Shown: piece by piece, positions 8,938 to 17,042 of the stretch
Layout of the letters: every line of letters begins with the position of its first letter
Position numbering within the stretch: position 1 is the stretch's first letter
Position numbers and translations under genes: made by a program
Notes under the pieces: model-generated
Database searches by the model: none
Seen by the model: the letters and a program-made list of their open reading frames with translations, nothing else
What the model was told of the DNA's origin: nothing
Origin: DASXMT01 sp963781305
GTDB taxonomy: Bacteria > Actinomycetota > Acidimicrobiia > Acidimicrobiales > RAAP-2
Direction: 5' to 3'
DNA length: 64,000 nucleotides
NCBI GenBank assembly: GCA_963781305.1
Contig: CAWAFL010000011.1
Span: forward strand, 1,054,001 to 1,118,000

Positions 8938-9535
8938 GGGCACGGCGCATGTGCCATTCCAGGTGAGCCCGGGCTAGGTCTGACCCGACAACGGGCGGCA
9001 TGGCTGTAGGGCGCTCGCACATGATGGCACCGCCTCGTCGGCCCTGCATTTGGTCTACCAGGCCTCTCGCTCCTTGCTGTTCGCTAGCTACCGCACTGCC
9101 AGCCAGCACTCCAGTAACCCTCGCCGGCGAGCCACCGGCCGTAGCGTCGTGAGCCGGTAGAGCGGATGTGCGCGGCGTCATTATTCGGGGCCGGCGATGA
9201 GCTCCTCGACGTGGCGGACATCCAGCGACGCCAGGCGGTGCCTGCCGAAAGCCAAAGTCAGATCGTTCAGGCCAGGTTCGAACAATCGCGTTCTGAACGC
9301 CACCCCAACCGGCAAGAAGTCCGAGCACCGCCCATGTTGAACGTGACATTCGGGTGCCCACTTCGACCATCCCGAGCCGTCGATATTCGTGGTCTCCAGG
9401 AGCACTCTCGTTTGACTTTGCGGATGCCGTGCTGATGGGCCGCTGCGGCCCGCTTGCGAGAGTTGGCACTCGGTTTCTCAACCTTGAATAACGGACCACC
9501 GACCGGGCGTCTTGCCGCAATGTTACCTTGCCCGT
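8938..9535. other. About 600 bases with no firm gene
   Basis: Only short, mutually overlapping open frames are present; the longest (minus strand, 8900-9724) has no family character and overlaps two good genes. One 74-codon minus-strand frame inside is listed separately. No terminator hairpin with a T-run and no tRNA was recognised. Confidence 0.4.
9181..9405 (-). CDS. Possible small hypothetical protein or gene remnant
   Basis: A 74-residue frame with a GTG start. Its C-terminal half reads like ordinary coding sequence (LASLDVRHVEELIAGPE), with third-position GC bias, but no family is recognised and no good ribosome site is present. It may be the surviving end of a decayed gene. Confidence 0.25.
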   Translation of the reverse strand: MLLETTNIDGSGWSKWAPECHVQHGRCSDFLPVGVAFRTRLFEPGLNDLTLAFGRHRLASLDVRHVEELIAGPE

Positions 9536-10078
9536 ATGGCAACCCAAGTCATCGTCTTGAACGGCGTGTCTTCGTCGGGCAAGACAACACTCGCTCGGAG
9601 TCTTCAAGGGATATTGGTGGCACCGTGGTTGCTGCTCGGCATCGATGACCTGATCAGGGCGATGCCCAACCAGGGGCTCGAAGATGGATCTCTTCTTCAT
9701 ATTGGCGAAGGTGGTCGGGTCCACCTCGGCCCTGGGTGGAAGGACCTCGAGGCGTCTTGGTATCGCGGTGTTGCTGCGATTGTGGCCAGTGGTACTGGCG
9801 TCATACTTGACGACGTATTTCTCGGCGGTCGAAAGACTCAGGAACGCGTGCGAGCGACCTTTGGTGGACTCGGAGTGTTATGGGTCGGCGTGAAGTGCGA
9901 CCGCGAAATAGCAAGAGCAAGGGAAGCCTTGCGCCCAGATCGGGTTCCGGGAATGGCTGAGTCCCAGGCTGCACTTGTTCACGAGGGCGTCGTGTACGAC
10001 ATGACAGTCGACACCAGCCATTCCTCCGCCGAGTCATGTGCTGCCGAGATCCTCTCCCGATTGTCGACGATGTCTTGA
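9536..10078 (+). CDS. P-loop kinase of the chloramphenicol phosphotransferase-like family
   Basis: 180 residues from the ATG at 9536. The Walker A GVSSSGKTTLARSL lies at residues ~8-21, followed by the GIDDLIRAMP segment and DDVFLGG, both typical of CPT-like proteins (Pfam CPT). Characterised members phosphorylate the 3'-hydroxyl of chloramphenicol; most chromosomal members have unknown substrates, so resistance should not be assumed. An upstream TTG (9512) would only add eight residues before the P-loop strand. The last 100 bases overlap, antisense, the end of the next minus-strand gene. Confidence 0.75.
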   Translation: MATQVIVLNGVSSSGKTTLARSLQGILVAPWLLLGIDDLIRAMPNQGLEDGSLLHIGEGGRVHLGPGWKDLEASWYRGVAAIVASGTGVILDDVFLGGRKTQERVRATFGGLGVLWVGVKCDREIARAREALRPDRVPGMAESQAALVHEGVVYDMTVDTSHSSAESCAAEILSRLSTMS

Positions 10079-10338
10079 GTGCTGAGCCCTTCCCGCCGAC
10101 CCGGAGTACTGGGGCCCCCTAACGCGGCGTCGCGCGGCCCTCTCTCTTCATGAGCTCGTTTGAACTTCTCCCAACGCACCCGGTGGCGGGTACGGCCATT
10201 GCCAGGCAGCCAGTCGATGGAGCCTTTGCTTACCTGGAGCTCGCCGAGCTTGGCGTCGTCACTCCATACGACGAAGGTCACGTCCGAATGGAGCACGAAT
10301 CGAGTGGGGAGGTCAACAGTGACGTCATGGGTTGCCAT
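9979..10338 (-). CDS. Small conserved hypothetical protein with an extended C-terminus
   Basis: 119 residues. The first ~66 (MATHDVTVDLPTRFV ... KLGELQVSKGSIDW ... RWEKFK) look like a compact beta-rich small protein that occurs alone in many actinobacteria, usually with a stop soon after the WxxF segment (from memory of the family). Here the frame continues for ~50 low-similarity residues into the antisense of the CPT-like gene, so the tail is probably a read-through created by loss of the original stop. Confidence 0.55.
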   Translation of the reverse strand: MATHDVTVDLPTRFVLHSDVTFVVWSDDAKLGELQVSKGSIDWLPGNGRTRHRVRWEKFKRAHEERGPRDAALGGPSTPGRREGLSTQDIVDNRERISAAHDSAEEWLVSTVMSYTTPS

Positions 10339-10662
10339 GAGTTGACGGTACCTTGTGGAGCGTCAATAAGCAGCCGTCGGAACGCATAAGCGAGCGATCC
10401 ATCGCCGTTCCGTCACCCCAAATCGGACAAGGCGGTCAAGATCCCGCGGCTTTGCATCTCCGGCCACATTCGGTCCCTCGGTCCCTCTCCACAACTGGTG
10501 TTAAGGGGTCCCCAGGGATCCAGGAGAGAGGATAGAGACAGGTCCGACAGTTCGTTCAGCCCTGACCCGACAAGGGCCTTACGTGCGATATGGATCGGGT
10601 GCGGCGACTTTCGGCGAGTCAACATCCCCCCGGAAACAATGCGTCGGCTGTAGGTTCAGAGA

Positions 10663-11463
10663 ATGGCGAACGCCGAGGTGACCCCTGGCGCTATACCGCA
10701 TTGGGTCTCGGCGACCTACCACGCTGAATGCGACATGCCCAACGTCTACCGCTGCCGCTCCTGTGACACTTGGGTGTTCCAGGTAGCAGAAGCTCCCCTT
10801 GCTTGGCTGCACACCGACCCCACACTCAATCCACCTCAAAGACGGAGCGCGCTCTGGATGCGATCATTCCGGGTATCCCTCCGGAGGACACGACCGCCCA
10901 AGGGCTTCTTCGTGGCGTCTGCCGTGGCGGGGGTGCTCGTAATCGCGCTCGTAATCGTAGGTTCCCTCACGACGTGGGGCGGGGCGGGAGGAAAAGGGGT
11001 GGGAGGAAAGGTGGCGACCGCCGGGGCAAAAACGCGCCCGCATGTGGCCCGTCATACAACAGGCGCGGCACGACCTGCTCAGGTGAGCGCTGCCGCTGAG
11101 CCACCGCAAGCCGGTTCCGCAGTGAATCCGGCAAGCTCTGCCGCAACGCCCCCGGCCTCCTCGGTGCCCTCGGCAAACACGGGCGTTGGCACAACGGTGC
11201 CTCCAGGCTTGTCGGGAGCGGGCACTTCCGGATCGAACAGCGCCTTGCCGCCACAATCCAACCCGGTGGTGACAAACCCTCAGCAGATCACTGCGCCGGA
11301 ATCCCCAGCGACTCCGCCACAAACGACGCCCCCGCCTGACGACTCATCGACCACCACAGCGCCCCCGACCGGTGATACGTCCACCACCACCACGCCACCG
11401 ACCGATGACACGTCAACCACCACAACGACGCTGACTCAACCACCAATCACGCCACCGGGGTAG
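10663..11463 (+). CDS. Membrane protein with N-terminal Cys motif and Thr/Pro-rich tail
   Basis: 266 residues. N-terminal ~45 residues contain HAECDMPNVYRCRSCDTWVF, a possible zinc knuckle. A basic segment precedes one membrane helix (~82-104, ASAVAGVLVIALVIVGSL), and the remaining ~160 residues are low-complexity Ala/Pro/Ser then Thr/Pro (DTSTTTTPPTDD repeats). Predicted topology is cytoplasmic N-terminus and an extracellular wall-spanning tail. No function is recognised. A similarly built protein is encoded at 34537-35523. Confidence 0.6.
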   Translation: MANAEVTPGAIPHWVSATYHAECDMPNVYRCRSCDTWVFQVAEAPLAWLHTDPTLNPPQRRSALWMRSFRVSLRRTRPPKGFFVASAVAGVLVIALVIVGSLTTWGGAGGKGVGGKVATAGAKTRPHVARHTTGAARPAQVSAAAEPPQAGSAVNPASSAATPPASSVPSANTGVGTTVPPGLSGAGTSGSNSALPPQSNPVVTNPQQITAPESPATPPQTTPPPDDSSTTTAPPTGDTSTTTTPPTDDTSTTTTTLTQPPITPPG

Positions 11464-11824
11464 CCGAACCTCGTCGCTCGCTCCGGAAGTGGGATTGGCT
11501 TCGTCACTCATAGCACTCATCGCGGGCCATTGATAGACAGCCTGCGTCGGTCGGGGAGTCGTGCGGAGCAACGAGAGGTGAGCCATGCCGCGTTGACGAC
11601 CGCCGATCTCGTACGCGACAAAGCTCCTGATGGGCACAACTCGGTGAGGGCGTCTCTCGGGAAGCGTCTTCTGGTCGGGCGTCGGCGCTTGTCTTCTTGA
11701 ACGCCTGCATTGCTTCTCCGAGCCTGTCGGGACCCCTCAACCCGGCTCACACCCGGAGCGCCTCTTCGGAAAGGAGTCGGCGCGCTGGTGGCGTCGCCAT
11801 CGGCCGGCGCTCGCCGCAAAGCAC
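11464..11824. other. About 360 bases with no supported gene
   Basis: Short overlapping frames on both strands, none with family character or a good ribosome site. It presumably carries the promoter of the oxidoreductase gene that follows. Confidence 0.4.
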
Positions 11825-12856
11825 ATGGCCGGGGATACCGTTTCGCCCATGGAATTCTGGCTGCATTCGTTTCCCGTGCCCCTCCATGCTGTTGGCGCCG
11901 CCGTCGCGGCCGAGCGGCAGGGCTACGACGGGTTCCTCCTGGCCGAGAGCCAGACACTGGTGGGGGATCCGTATGTGGAGCTTGCCCTGGCTGCCGCAGC
12001 TACGTCGACTATCCAGCTGGGCGTGGCTGTGACCAACACGGTTACCCGCCACCCCTCGGTGACCGCGGCAGCTATCGCCACCATTCAGGTCGAATCGCGT
12101 GGCCGAGCGACACTGGGAATCGGACGGGGTGATTCGGCCCTCCGTCTCATCGGAGAGGCGCCGGCCGGCATGGAGGCGCTCGAGTCAGGGCTCCGGGCCA
12201 TCCGGACCTACCTGCGGGGGCAGTCAGTCGAGACTGACGGTCCGCAGGCCCGGCTCAATTGGCTGCCTGCCGACCTACCCAGCGTTCCCGTTGACCTCGC
12301 CGCCAGCGGGCCGGCCACCATCGCTCTAGGTGCCACGTTGGCCGACCGGCTGACGTTCAACCTCGGCGCTGACCCCACACTCATCGGCTGGGCGGTGACC
12401 GAAGCGCGTCGGGCCCGTGAGCAAGCTGGCCTGGATCCCGACGCGATATCGCTCGGTGCCTACCTCGTGCCCTGCGATCCCGACCTGCCGACGGCGCGGC
12501 GCATGGTCCTGGGTAGCGCATCGATCTTCATTCGATTCCTGGCCGAGGCCATGGGTGACGGGGTACCGGTAATTGACGCAGACCGGCCCATCGTGGCCGG
12601 CGTCGAGAACCGCTACCAGGAGGCAGTCCACGGATTGGTGAGAAACGACCAGGCCGATGCGGTCCCCGACGAATTCCTACAGCGCTTCGCTCTGGTCGGG
12701 GCGCCGGCCGATCTGACCGATCGTCTGGTCGCGCTCGGCGACATCGGGTTGGACAGGGTCGTAGTCGTCCCCGCCTCCCGTGATGCTGATCCGATGTTCG
12801 TCAGCGAGAGCAACGAACGTTTCGCCGCCCGAGTGATTCCCGCTCTCGCCGGTTGA
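11825..12856 (+). CDS. LLM-class (luciferase-like, probably F420-dependent) oxidoreductase
   Basis: 343 residues. It has the luciferase-like TIM-barrel pattern: GYDGFLLAES near residue 35, PYVELALAAAATSTIQLGVAVTN (~50-73), HPSVTAAAIATIQ and GRATLGIGRGDSA (~95-107). Short actinobacterial LLM enzymes of this kind usually bind coenzyme F420; substrate unknown. A second ATG at 11849 (MEFWLHSF) is an equally good start and would place the first strand at the N-terminus. It stands alone, facing the MFS gene tail to tail with eight bases between. Confidence 0.82.
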   Translation: MAGDTVSPMEFWLHSFPVPLHAVGAAVAAERQGYDGFLLAESQTLVGDPYVELALAAAATSTIQLGVAVTNTVTRHPSVTAAAIATIQVESRGRATLGIGRGDSALRLIGEAPAGMEALESGLRAIRTYLRGQSVETDGPQARLNWLPADLPSVPVDLAASGPATIALGATLADRLTFNLGADPTLIGWAVTEARRAREQAGLDPDAISLGAYLVPCDPDLPTARRMVLGSASIFIRFLAEAMGDGVPVIDADRPIVAGVENRYQEAVHGLVRNDQADAVPDEFLQRFALVGAPADLTDRLVALGDIGLDRVVVVPASRDADPMFVSESNERFAARVIPALAG

Positions 12857-12864
12857 TCGCCGAT

Positions 12865-14391
12865 CTAGTCGACGGCTGGTTGCGTCCCGGCCGGGATGCT
12901 GAGCGGCAGCTCGTCGACGACGTCGCCGGCGATGCCGGAATGTTCGACGGTCCCCCCGACGTAGGAACCCGCTTTGTCCCGGGGGAGCAGTACGATCGCG
13001 AGGATCAGCGACACGCCTACGGAGCAGGCGGCCACCACGAAGGCGAGGGTGTACCCGCTCAAGAGGGCAGCCTTGGCCGGATGTCCGGCAGCCAGCTGAG
13101 ACGAGGTGCGGTCTTGGGAGATAGTGGCGAGCACGGCCACGCCAATGGCCGCCGCCACCTGTTGAAAGACGTTCACGATGCCCGAGCCGAGCCCAGCGTC
13201 TTTGGGTTGCACCCCAGCGACGGCGATCGTGATCAGCGGGGTGAACAGCATCCCCGCGCCCAACCCTATGAGCAGGAAGGCAACGAGGAGCAGCGGGAAG
13301 TAGGCGGTGTGCGCTCCGGCCAAGGAGAACAGCACCAAGGCGGCCAGGACGAGGGCGATGCCGAGCACGGCCATGCGCTTGGCCCCCATGATGGCCATGA
13401 GTCGGGCGGTGAGACCGAGTGAGAGGGCCAACACGACCAACGTCTGGGGCAAGAAGGCCAAGCCCGTCTGCAACGTGGTGAAGCCGAGGATGTGCTGGAG
13501 GTAGAGCGCCCCGATAAAGAAGATCGAGTACATGCCCACCACGACGAGGAAGCGGACGATGCTCGAGCGCACCAGACCGGGCGAGGAGAAGATGCGCAAG
13601 GGCATGATCGGGTCGCCCGCCCGCCCCTCCCACCACACGAAGGCGAGCAGGATCACGATCGACGCCGCACCAAAGGCAGCAGTATGAGCGGACCCCCATC
13701 CGTAGTCGCTCGAGGTCACGATGGTGTACACCAAACCGAGCATGCCGACGGTGCTGAGCACGGCGCCGGCGATATCGACCCCACGGCCGAAGCCCAAGCC
13801 GACGTTCTCGTCGATAAGTCGCCAGCCGGCCGCGAGGGTCACCACCCCGATCGGGATGTTGATGAAGAAGATCCAGTGCCAGCTGAGGGCCTGGGTGAGC
13901 ACGCCGCCCACCAACAGGCCGACGGCACCGCCACCCACGGCCACGAAGACGTAGGCGCTCATGGCCTTGGTTCGCTCGATGGCGTTGGGAAACTCGGTGA
14001 CGATGATGGCCAGGATCACCGACGAGGAGAGGGCTGCACCCAGTCCCTGCACGAAGCGGGCGCCGATGAGCATCCCTTGGGAGGTCGACGCCCCGCACAC
14101 CGCCGATGACAGGGTGAACAGCGCCACCCCGGCCATGAACACCCGCTTCCGGCCGATCAGGTCGCCCAATCGGCCGGCCAACAGGAGCGTGCCACCGAAC
14201 GTGATCAGGTAGGCGTCGATGACCCATGACAGGCCGGCCTGGCTGAAGTGCAGTTCGCGCTGGATCGTAGGCAGGGCTACGTTCACGATGGTCTGGTCGA
14301 GCGCGTTCATGAGCATGGCAAAGCACACGACGACGAGGGCGATCCACCGTCGCTGTTCACCTGCAAGTGCCCTGCGTACTGCGAGTTTCAC
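12865..14391 (-). CDS. DHA2-family (14-helix) MFS drug/proton antiporter
   Basis: 508 residues. The N-terminal DQTIVNVALPTIQREL is the DHA2 motif D1, GRLGDLIGRKR is MFS motif A (~75-85), and FINIPIG is the usual helix-6 signature. Roughly 14 hydrophobic segments span residues 15-475. Such EmrB/QacA-type exporters remove hydrophobic compounds. The GTG start has a GAGGAGG ribosome site. It is divergent from a MarR regulator 132 bases away, which probably represses it. Confidence 0.9.
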   Translation of the reverse strand: MKLAVRRALAGEQRRWIALVVVCFAMLMNALDQTIVNVALPTIQRELHFSQAGLSWVIDAYLITFGGTLLLAGRLGDLIGRKRVFMAGVALFTLSSAVCGASTSQGMLIGARFVQGLGAALSSSVILAIIVTEFPNAIERTKAMSAYVFVAVGGGAVGLLVGGVLTQALSWHWIFFINIPIGVVTLAAGWRLIDENVGLGFGRGVDIAGAVLSTVGMLGLVYTIVTSSDYGWGSAHTAAFGAASIVILLAFVWWEGRAGDPIMPLRIFSSPGLVRSSIVRFLVVVGMYSIFFIGALYLQHILGFTTLQTGLAFLPQTLVVLALSLGLTARLMAIMGAKRMAVLGIALVLAALVLFSLAGAHTAYFPLLLVAFLLIGLGAGMLFTPLITIAVAGVQPKDAGLGSGIVNVFQQVAAAIGVAVLATISQDRTSSQLAAGHPAKAALLSGYTLAFVVAACSVGVSLILAIVLLPRDKAGSYVGGTVEHSGIAGDVVDELPLSIPAGTQPAVD

Positions 14392-14444
14392 TGTCCTCCT
14401 CGATGGGAACGCTGGACGCGGAGCTCGGTTTCGGGTGACAATGC

Positions 14445-14498
14445 GATCATCAGTCTTATATAATCACGAAACCAGGATGATCTGGCAAACATGATTAT
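14445..14498. promoter_or_regulatory. Candidate MarR operator region between MFS and MarR genes
   Basis: Two inverted repeats are nested in the short divergent gap: GATCATC (14445-14451) with GATGATC (14476-14482), and ATAATCA (14460-14466) with TGATTAT (14492-14498). The region is AT-rich compared with its surroundings (cttatataatcac), as expected for back-to-back promoters. Binding by the neighbouring MarR protein is inference. Confidence 0.4.
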
Positions 14499-14523
14499 CG
14501 AACCGGTAAGAGGATCTGTCAAA

Positions 14524-15006
14524 ATGAGCACCAGCGAGCCGACACCAGGAGCCTCGGTCCTCGTGACGAGGTTGGCGCGGCGGGTGTACCGGCGCAGCCC
14601 CGAGGCCGTACTGGGCATGTCCCTCAAGGGATTTGCCATCCTCAGCCACCTGCGGGAGATCGAGAGCACGTCCCAGCAGGCTCTCGGCGACATGCTCTGT
14701 GTCGACGCCAACACGCTGGTCCTGTTGCTGAACGAGCTCGAGGCGGCGGGCCATGCCGTCCGTGAGCGCGACCCGTCCGATCGTCGCCGCCACATCGTGC
14801 AACTGACTCCCGTCGGGCGGGTGGCACTGCGCAAGGCCGAGGCGGGCATGGAGAGCGTCGAGGACGAGGTCTTCGGCGCACTCAGCGACGAGGAGCGAGC
14901 CACCCTGCGAGGGCTGTTGGCCAAGACGCTCGAGGACACGCCGGCCGTGGACGAATCGACGACCCGCCCGGATGGCGCCCTGACCTCTACCGCAGCCGGT
15001 ACCTGA
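14524..15006 (+). CDS. MarR-family transcriptional regulator
   Basis: 160 residues from the ATG at 14524, which has AGAGGA about ten bases upstream; an ATG at 14491 is also in frame but lies within the candidate operator. The winged helix (~35-110) shows SQQALGDMLCVDANTLVLLL as recognition helix and ERDPSDRRRHIVQLTPVG as the wing. MarR dimers usually repress a divergent transporter and release DNA on ligand binding, matching the DHA2 exporter next door. Confidence 0.85.
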   Translation: MSTSEPTPGASVLVTRLARRVYRRSPEAVLGMSLKGFAILSHLREIESTSQQALGDMLCVDANTLVLLLNELEAAGHAVRERDPSDRRRHIVQLTPVGRVALRKAEAGMESVEDEVFGALSDEERATLRGLLAKTLEDTPAVDESTTRPDGALTSTAAGT

Positions 15007-15111
15007 GGCCCGGGCCCTCCTGATCCAGGCCCCTGCCATCCGTTTGGTCAGTTGATCCGACCGAACGACGTCCTTACGATTGTGGGCACGCAAACATAGG
15101 GAGGTCTCCCA

Positions 15112-15360
15112 ATGGACGGCGCGGCCAAGGTCACTTCGCGGGGCCAGGTAACAGTACCCAAGACGATCCGAGACGCTCTCGGAATCAAGGACGGTGATCA
15201 GGTCGTCTTCCGTGTCGAAGGCGGCCAGGCCCTACTGGCCCGAACGCCGGAGGGTGTCGATCCGGCTCAGATGGCCGAAGCCCCCACCCCACAATGCAAT
15301 GCGGAATGGGATGACGTGGTTTGCACCACACGAGCGGCTCGAGCCGCCATGGGCCGATAG
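15112..15360 (+). CDS. AbrB/MazE/SpoVT-fold DNA-binding protein (orphan antitoxin-like)
   Basis: 82 residues with a strong AGGGAGG ribosome site. Residues ~5-40 (KVTSRGQVTVPKTIRDALGI) are the swapped-hairpin AbrB domain; the C-terminal ~40 residues are acidic then basic, as in antitoxins that wrap a toxin. No PIN or MazF toxin gene follows, so it may act alone as a regulator or be an antitoxin left behind. Confidence 0.75.
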   Translation: MDGAAKVTSRGQVTVPKTIRDALGIKDGDQVVFRVEGGQALLARTPEGVDPAQMAEAPTPQCNAEWDDVVCTTRAARAAMGR

Positions 15361-15528
15361 GCACTAGGCGATATCGAGCATGGTCCCCTAGGGACACCTG
15401 CGGGACAGAGGCAAAACTTCTCGCACGGGCTGACGAGCGCCTTTGGTGGGTAAGGTCGTTCCCACCATGCACAGGGAGCCCAGTTCATACGGTCGTCACC
15501 GCCTGCCCACGACAGGGCAAACCGGTCG

Positions 15529-16469
15529 ATGAACACAACCCAGGTAGTCGTCGACGGATTGGCCTTTCCGGAGTGCCCACGATGGCACACGGACCGACTC
15601 TGGTTCTCGGACCAGCACGGCGGACAGATCTTCCGTATCGGACCGAGCGGTGGGGCAGAGGTGATGGCCGAGATCCCCGGTGGGCCCTCCGGGCTCGGAT
15701 GGACGCCCGATGGCACCCTGTTGGCCGTTTCGATGCACGAGAAGAAACTGTTCGAAGTGGGATTGGCCGATTCCGATCCGGTTCCGGTTCGGCACCTATC
15801 GGCGATGACGTGGCGCTCACCGTGGTGTCCGATCTCGGGCCGTACCATCCCGGGCTCAGCAACGACATGGTCGTCGATGCCAAGGGGCGTTGCTACATCG
15901 GCAACATCGGCTATGACATCTACGGAGGCGAGGACCGGCGAACGACGGTTCTGGTGCTGGTGGATCTGACCACCGGGCAGGACCGGGCCGACGCCGGGCC
16001 ATCTGGCCGCGACAGGCCACTGGTCGAGCCGCGGGTGGTGGCTGACGATCTGATGGTTCCCAACGGGACGGTCATCACGCCGGAAGGGGACCGGATGATC
16101 ATCGCCGAGTCCCTGGCCCAGCGGCTGACGTCCTTCCGTATCGCCGCCGACGGAAGCCTCAGTGATCGACAGGTGTTCGCCGACCTGGGTGAGGAGACCC
16201 CGGACGGGATATGCCTCGACGCCGATGGCGGCATCTGGTTCGCATCGGTCAACGAGCATCAGGTGGTCCGGGTCGAGGAGGGCGGCACGGTGACCGACAG
16301 GATCGCCACCAGCGGTCGCCGGGCGATCGCCTGCATGCTCGGCGGCGACGACCGGCGGGACCTCTACGTCTGTGCCACCAGGACCCTCGATCCCAACAAG
16401 TCCAGAGAGATCCTCGGCGGGTCCATCGAGGTCTGTCGAGTCGACGTTCCCGGGGCCGGGTTGCCGTAA
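15529..16469 (+). pseudogene. SMP-30/gluconolactonase-family beta-propeller, split by one frameshift
   Basis: The N-terminal third (from ATG 15529, FPECPRWHTDRLWFSDQ, GGPSGLGWTPDG) and the remainder (HPGLSNDMVVDAKGRCYIGN, IAESLAQRLTSFRIAADG, TPDGICLDADGGIWFAS) are in different frames and join near 15800, where one base appears to be missing. Together they give ~313 residues, full family length, with metal-site residues (N-D in LSNDMVV) intact. SMP-30 proteins hydrolyse sugar or other lactones. RidA and an aminotransferase follow. It could be a sequencing error or a recent mutation. Confidence 0.75.
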
Positions 16470-16522
16470 CGCGGTGACCAACGACGGGAAGAGTGGGGAC
16501 GAGAGCGAGGGCTACGAAAGGT

Positions 16523-16560
16523 CGGGGACAACGAGAACGGGGACAACGAGAGCGGGGATG
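16523..16560 (+). repeat. Short 15-bp direct repeats upstream of ridA-like gene
   Basis: Two near-identical 15-base units (cggggacaacgagaa, cggggacaacgagag) plus a partial third. It lies in the 161-base gap after the SMP-30 gene. Confidence 0.6.
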
Positions 16561-16630
16561 ACCGAAGTGGGCGACGACCGAGACTGATGTGCGAAGGAAA
16601 GAGCAGAGCGAAGTGGGGAGCGGGGGAGCG

Positions 16631-17032
16631 ATGACCAGCACCAGCACCGGAGGAGCACCGAGGGCGTGGCCCCCGACCACATCGTCGGGAGACCTCCTCT
16701 TCGTCTCGGGCCAGCTGGCGCTCGACGACGATGGCACCTTGGTTGGTCCGGCCGAGTGGGACGTCCAGGCCAGGCAGTGCCTGCGCCGGATCGACCAGGA
16801 GCTCCAGCAGCACGGAGCGGGAATGAAGGACGTGGTCCGACTGACGTGCTACCTGCTCAACGCGGCCGGGTATGCCGCCTATGCCCAGGCCAGACTCGAG
16901 CTGTACCCGGACCTGCAGGCGGCGGGCACGACGGTCGTAGTGGCCGGCCTCCTGGTCGAGGGTGCACTATTGGAGGTCGAGGCAACCGCCGTGCGACCGG
17001 GCAATGAGTCCGACCGCGCTGGTCGACCATAG
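16631..17032 (+). CDS. RidA (YjgF/YER057c/UK114) family protein
   Basis: 133 residues from the ATG at 16631 with a GGGGGAG ribosome site. Typical RidA pattern: GDLLFVSGQLALD (~20-32), VQARQCLRRIDQEL, VVRLTCYLL, and the C-terminal LLVEGALLEVEATAV. RidA enzymes hydrolyse reactive enamines/imines released by PLP enzymes. A PLP aminotransferase starts ten bases downstream, so the pair is likely co-transcribed. The catalytic Arg normally just before the C-terminal strand (..R..xxxxVEIe) is not obvious, so it may be a non-archetypal subfamily. Confidence 0.82.
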   Translation: MTSTSTGGAPRAWPPTTSSGDLLFVSGQLALDDDGTLVGPAEWDVQARQCLRRIDQELQQHGAGMKDVVRLTCYLLNAAGYAAYAQARLELYPDLQAAGTTVVVAGLLVEGALLEVEATAVRPGNESDRAGRP

Positions 17033-17042
17033 GGGAGGACCC

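Noticed and set aside
8900..9724. 274-codon minus-strand frame
   Set aside because: Overlaps ends of two better genes, lacks similarity and ribosome site.
9536..10078. Chloramphenicol resistance gene
   Set aside because: Fold matches CPT-like kinases, but most members are not resistance enzymes and the substrate cannot be inferred from sequence.
12677..14347. Long minus-strand frame (556 codons) overlapping the DHA2 exporter
   Set aside because: Offset frame of the MFS gene, Arg/His/Gly-rich, no hydrophobic segments; the other frame has all DHA2 motifs.
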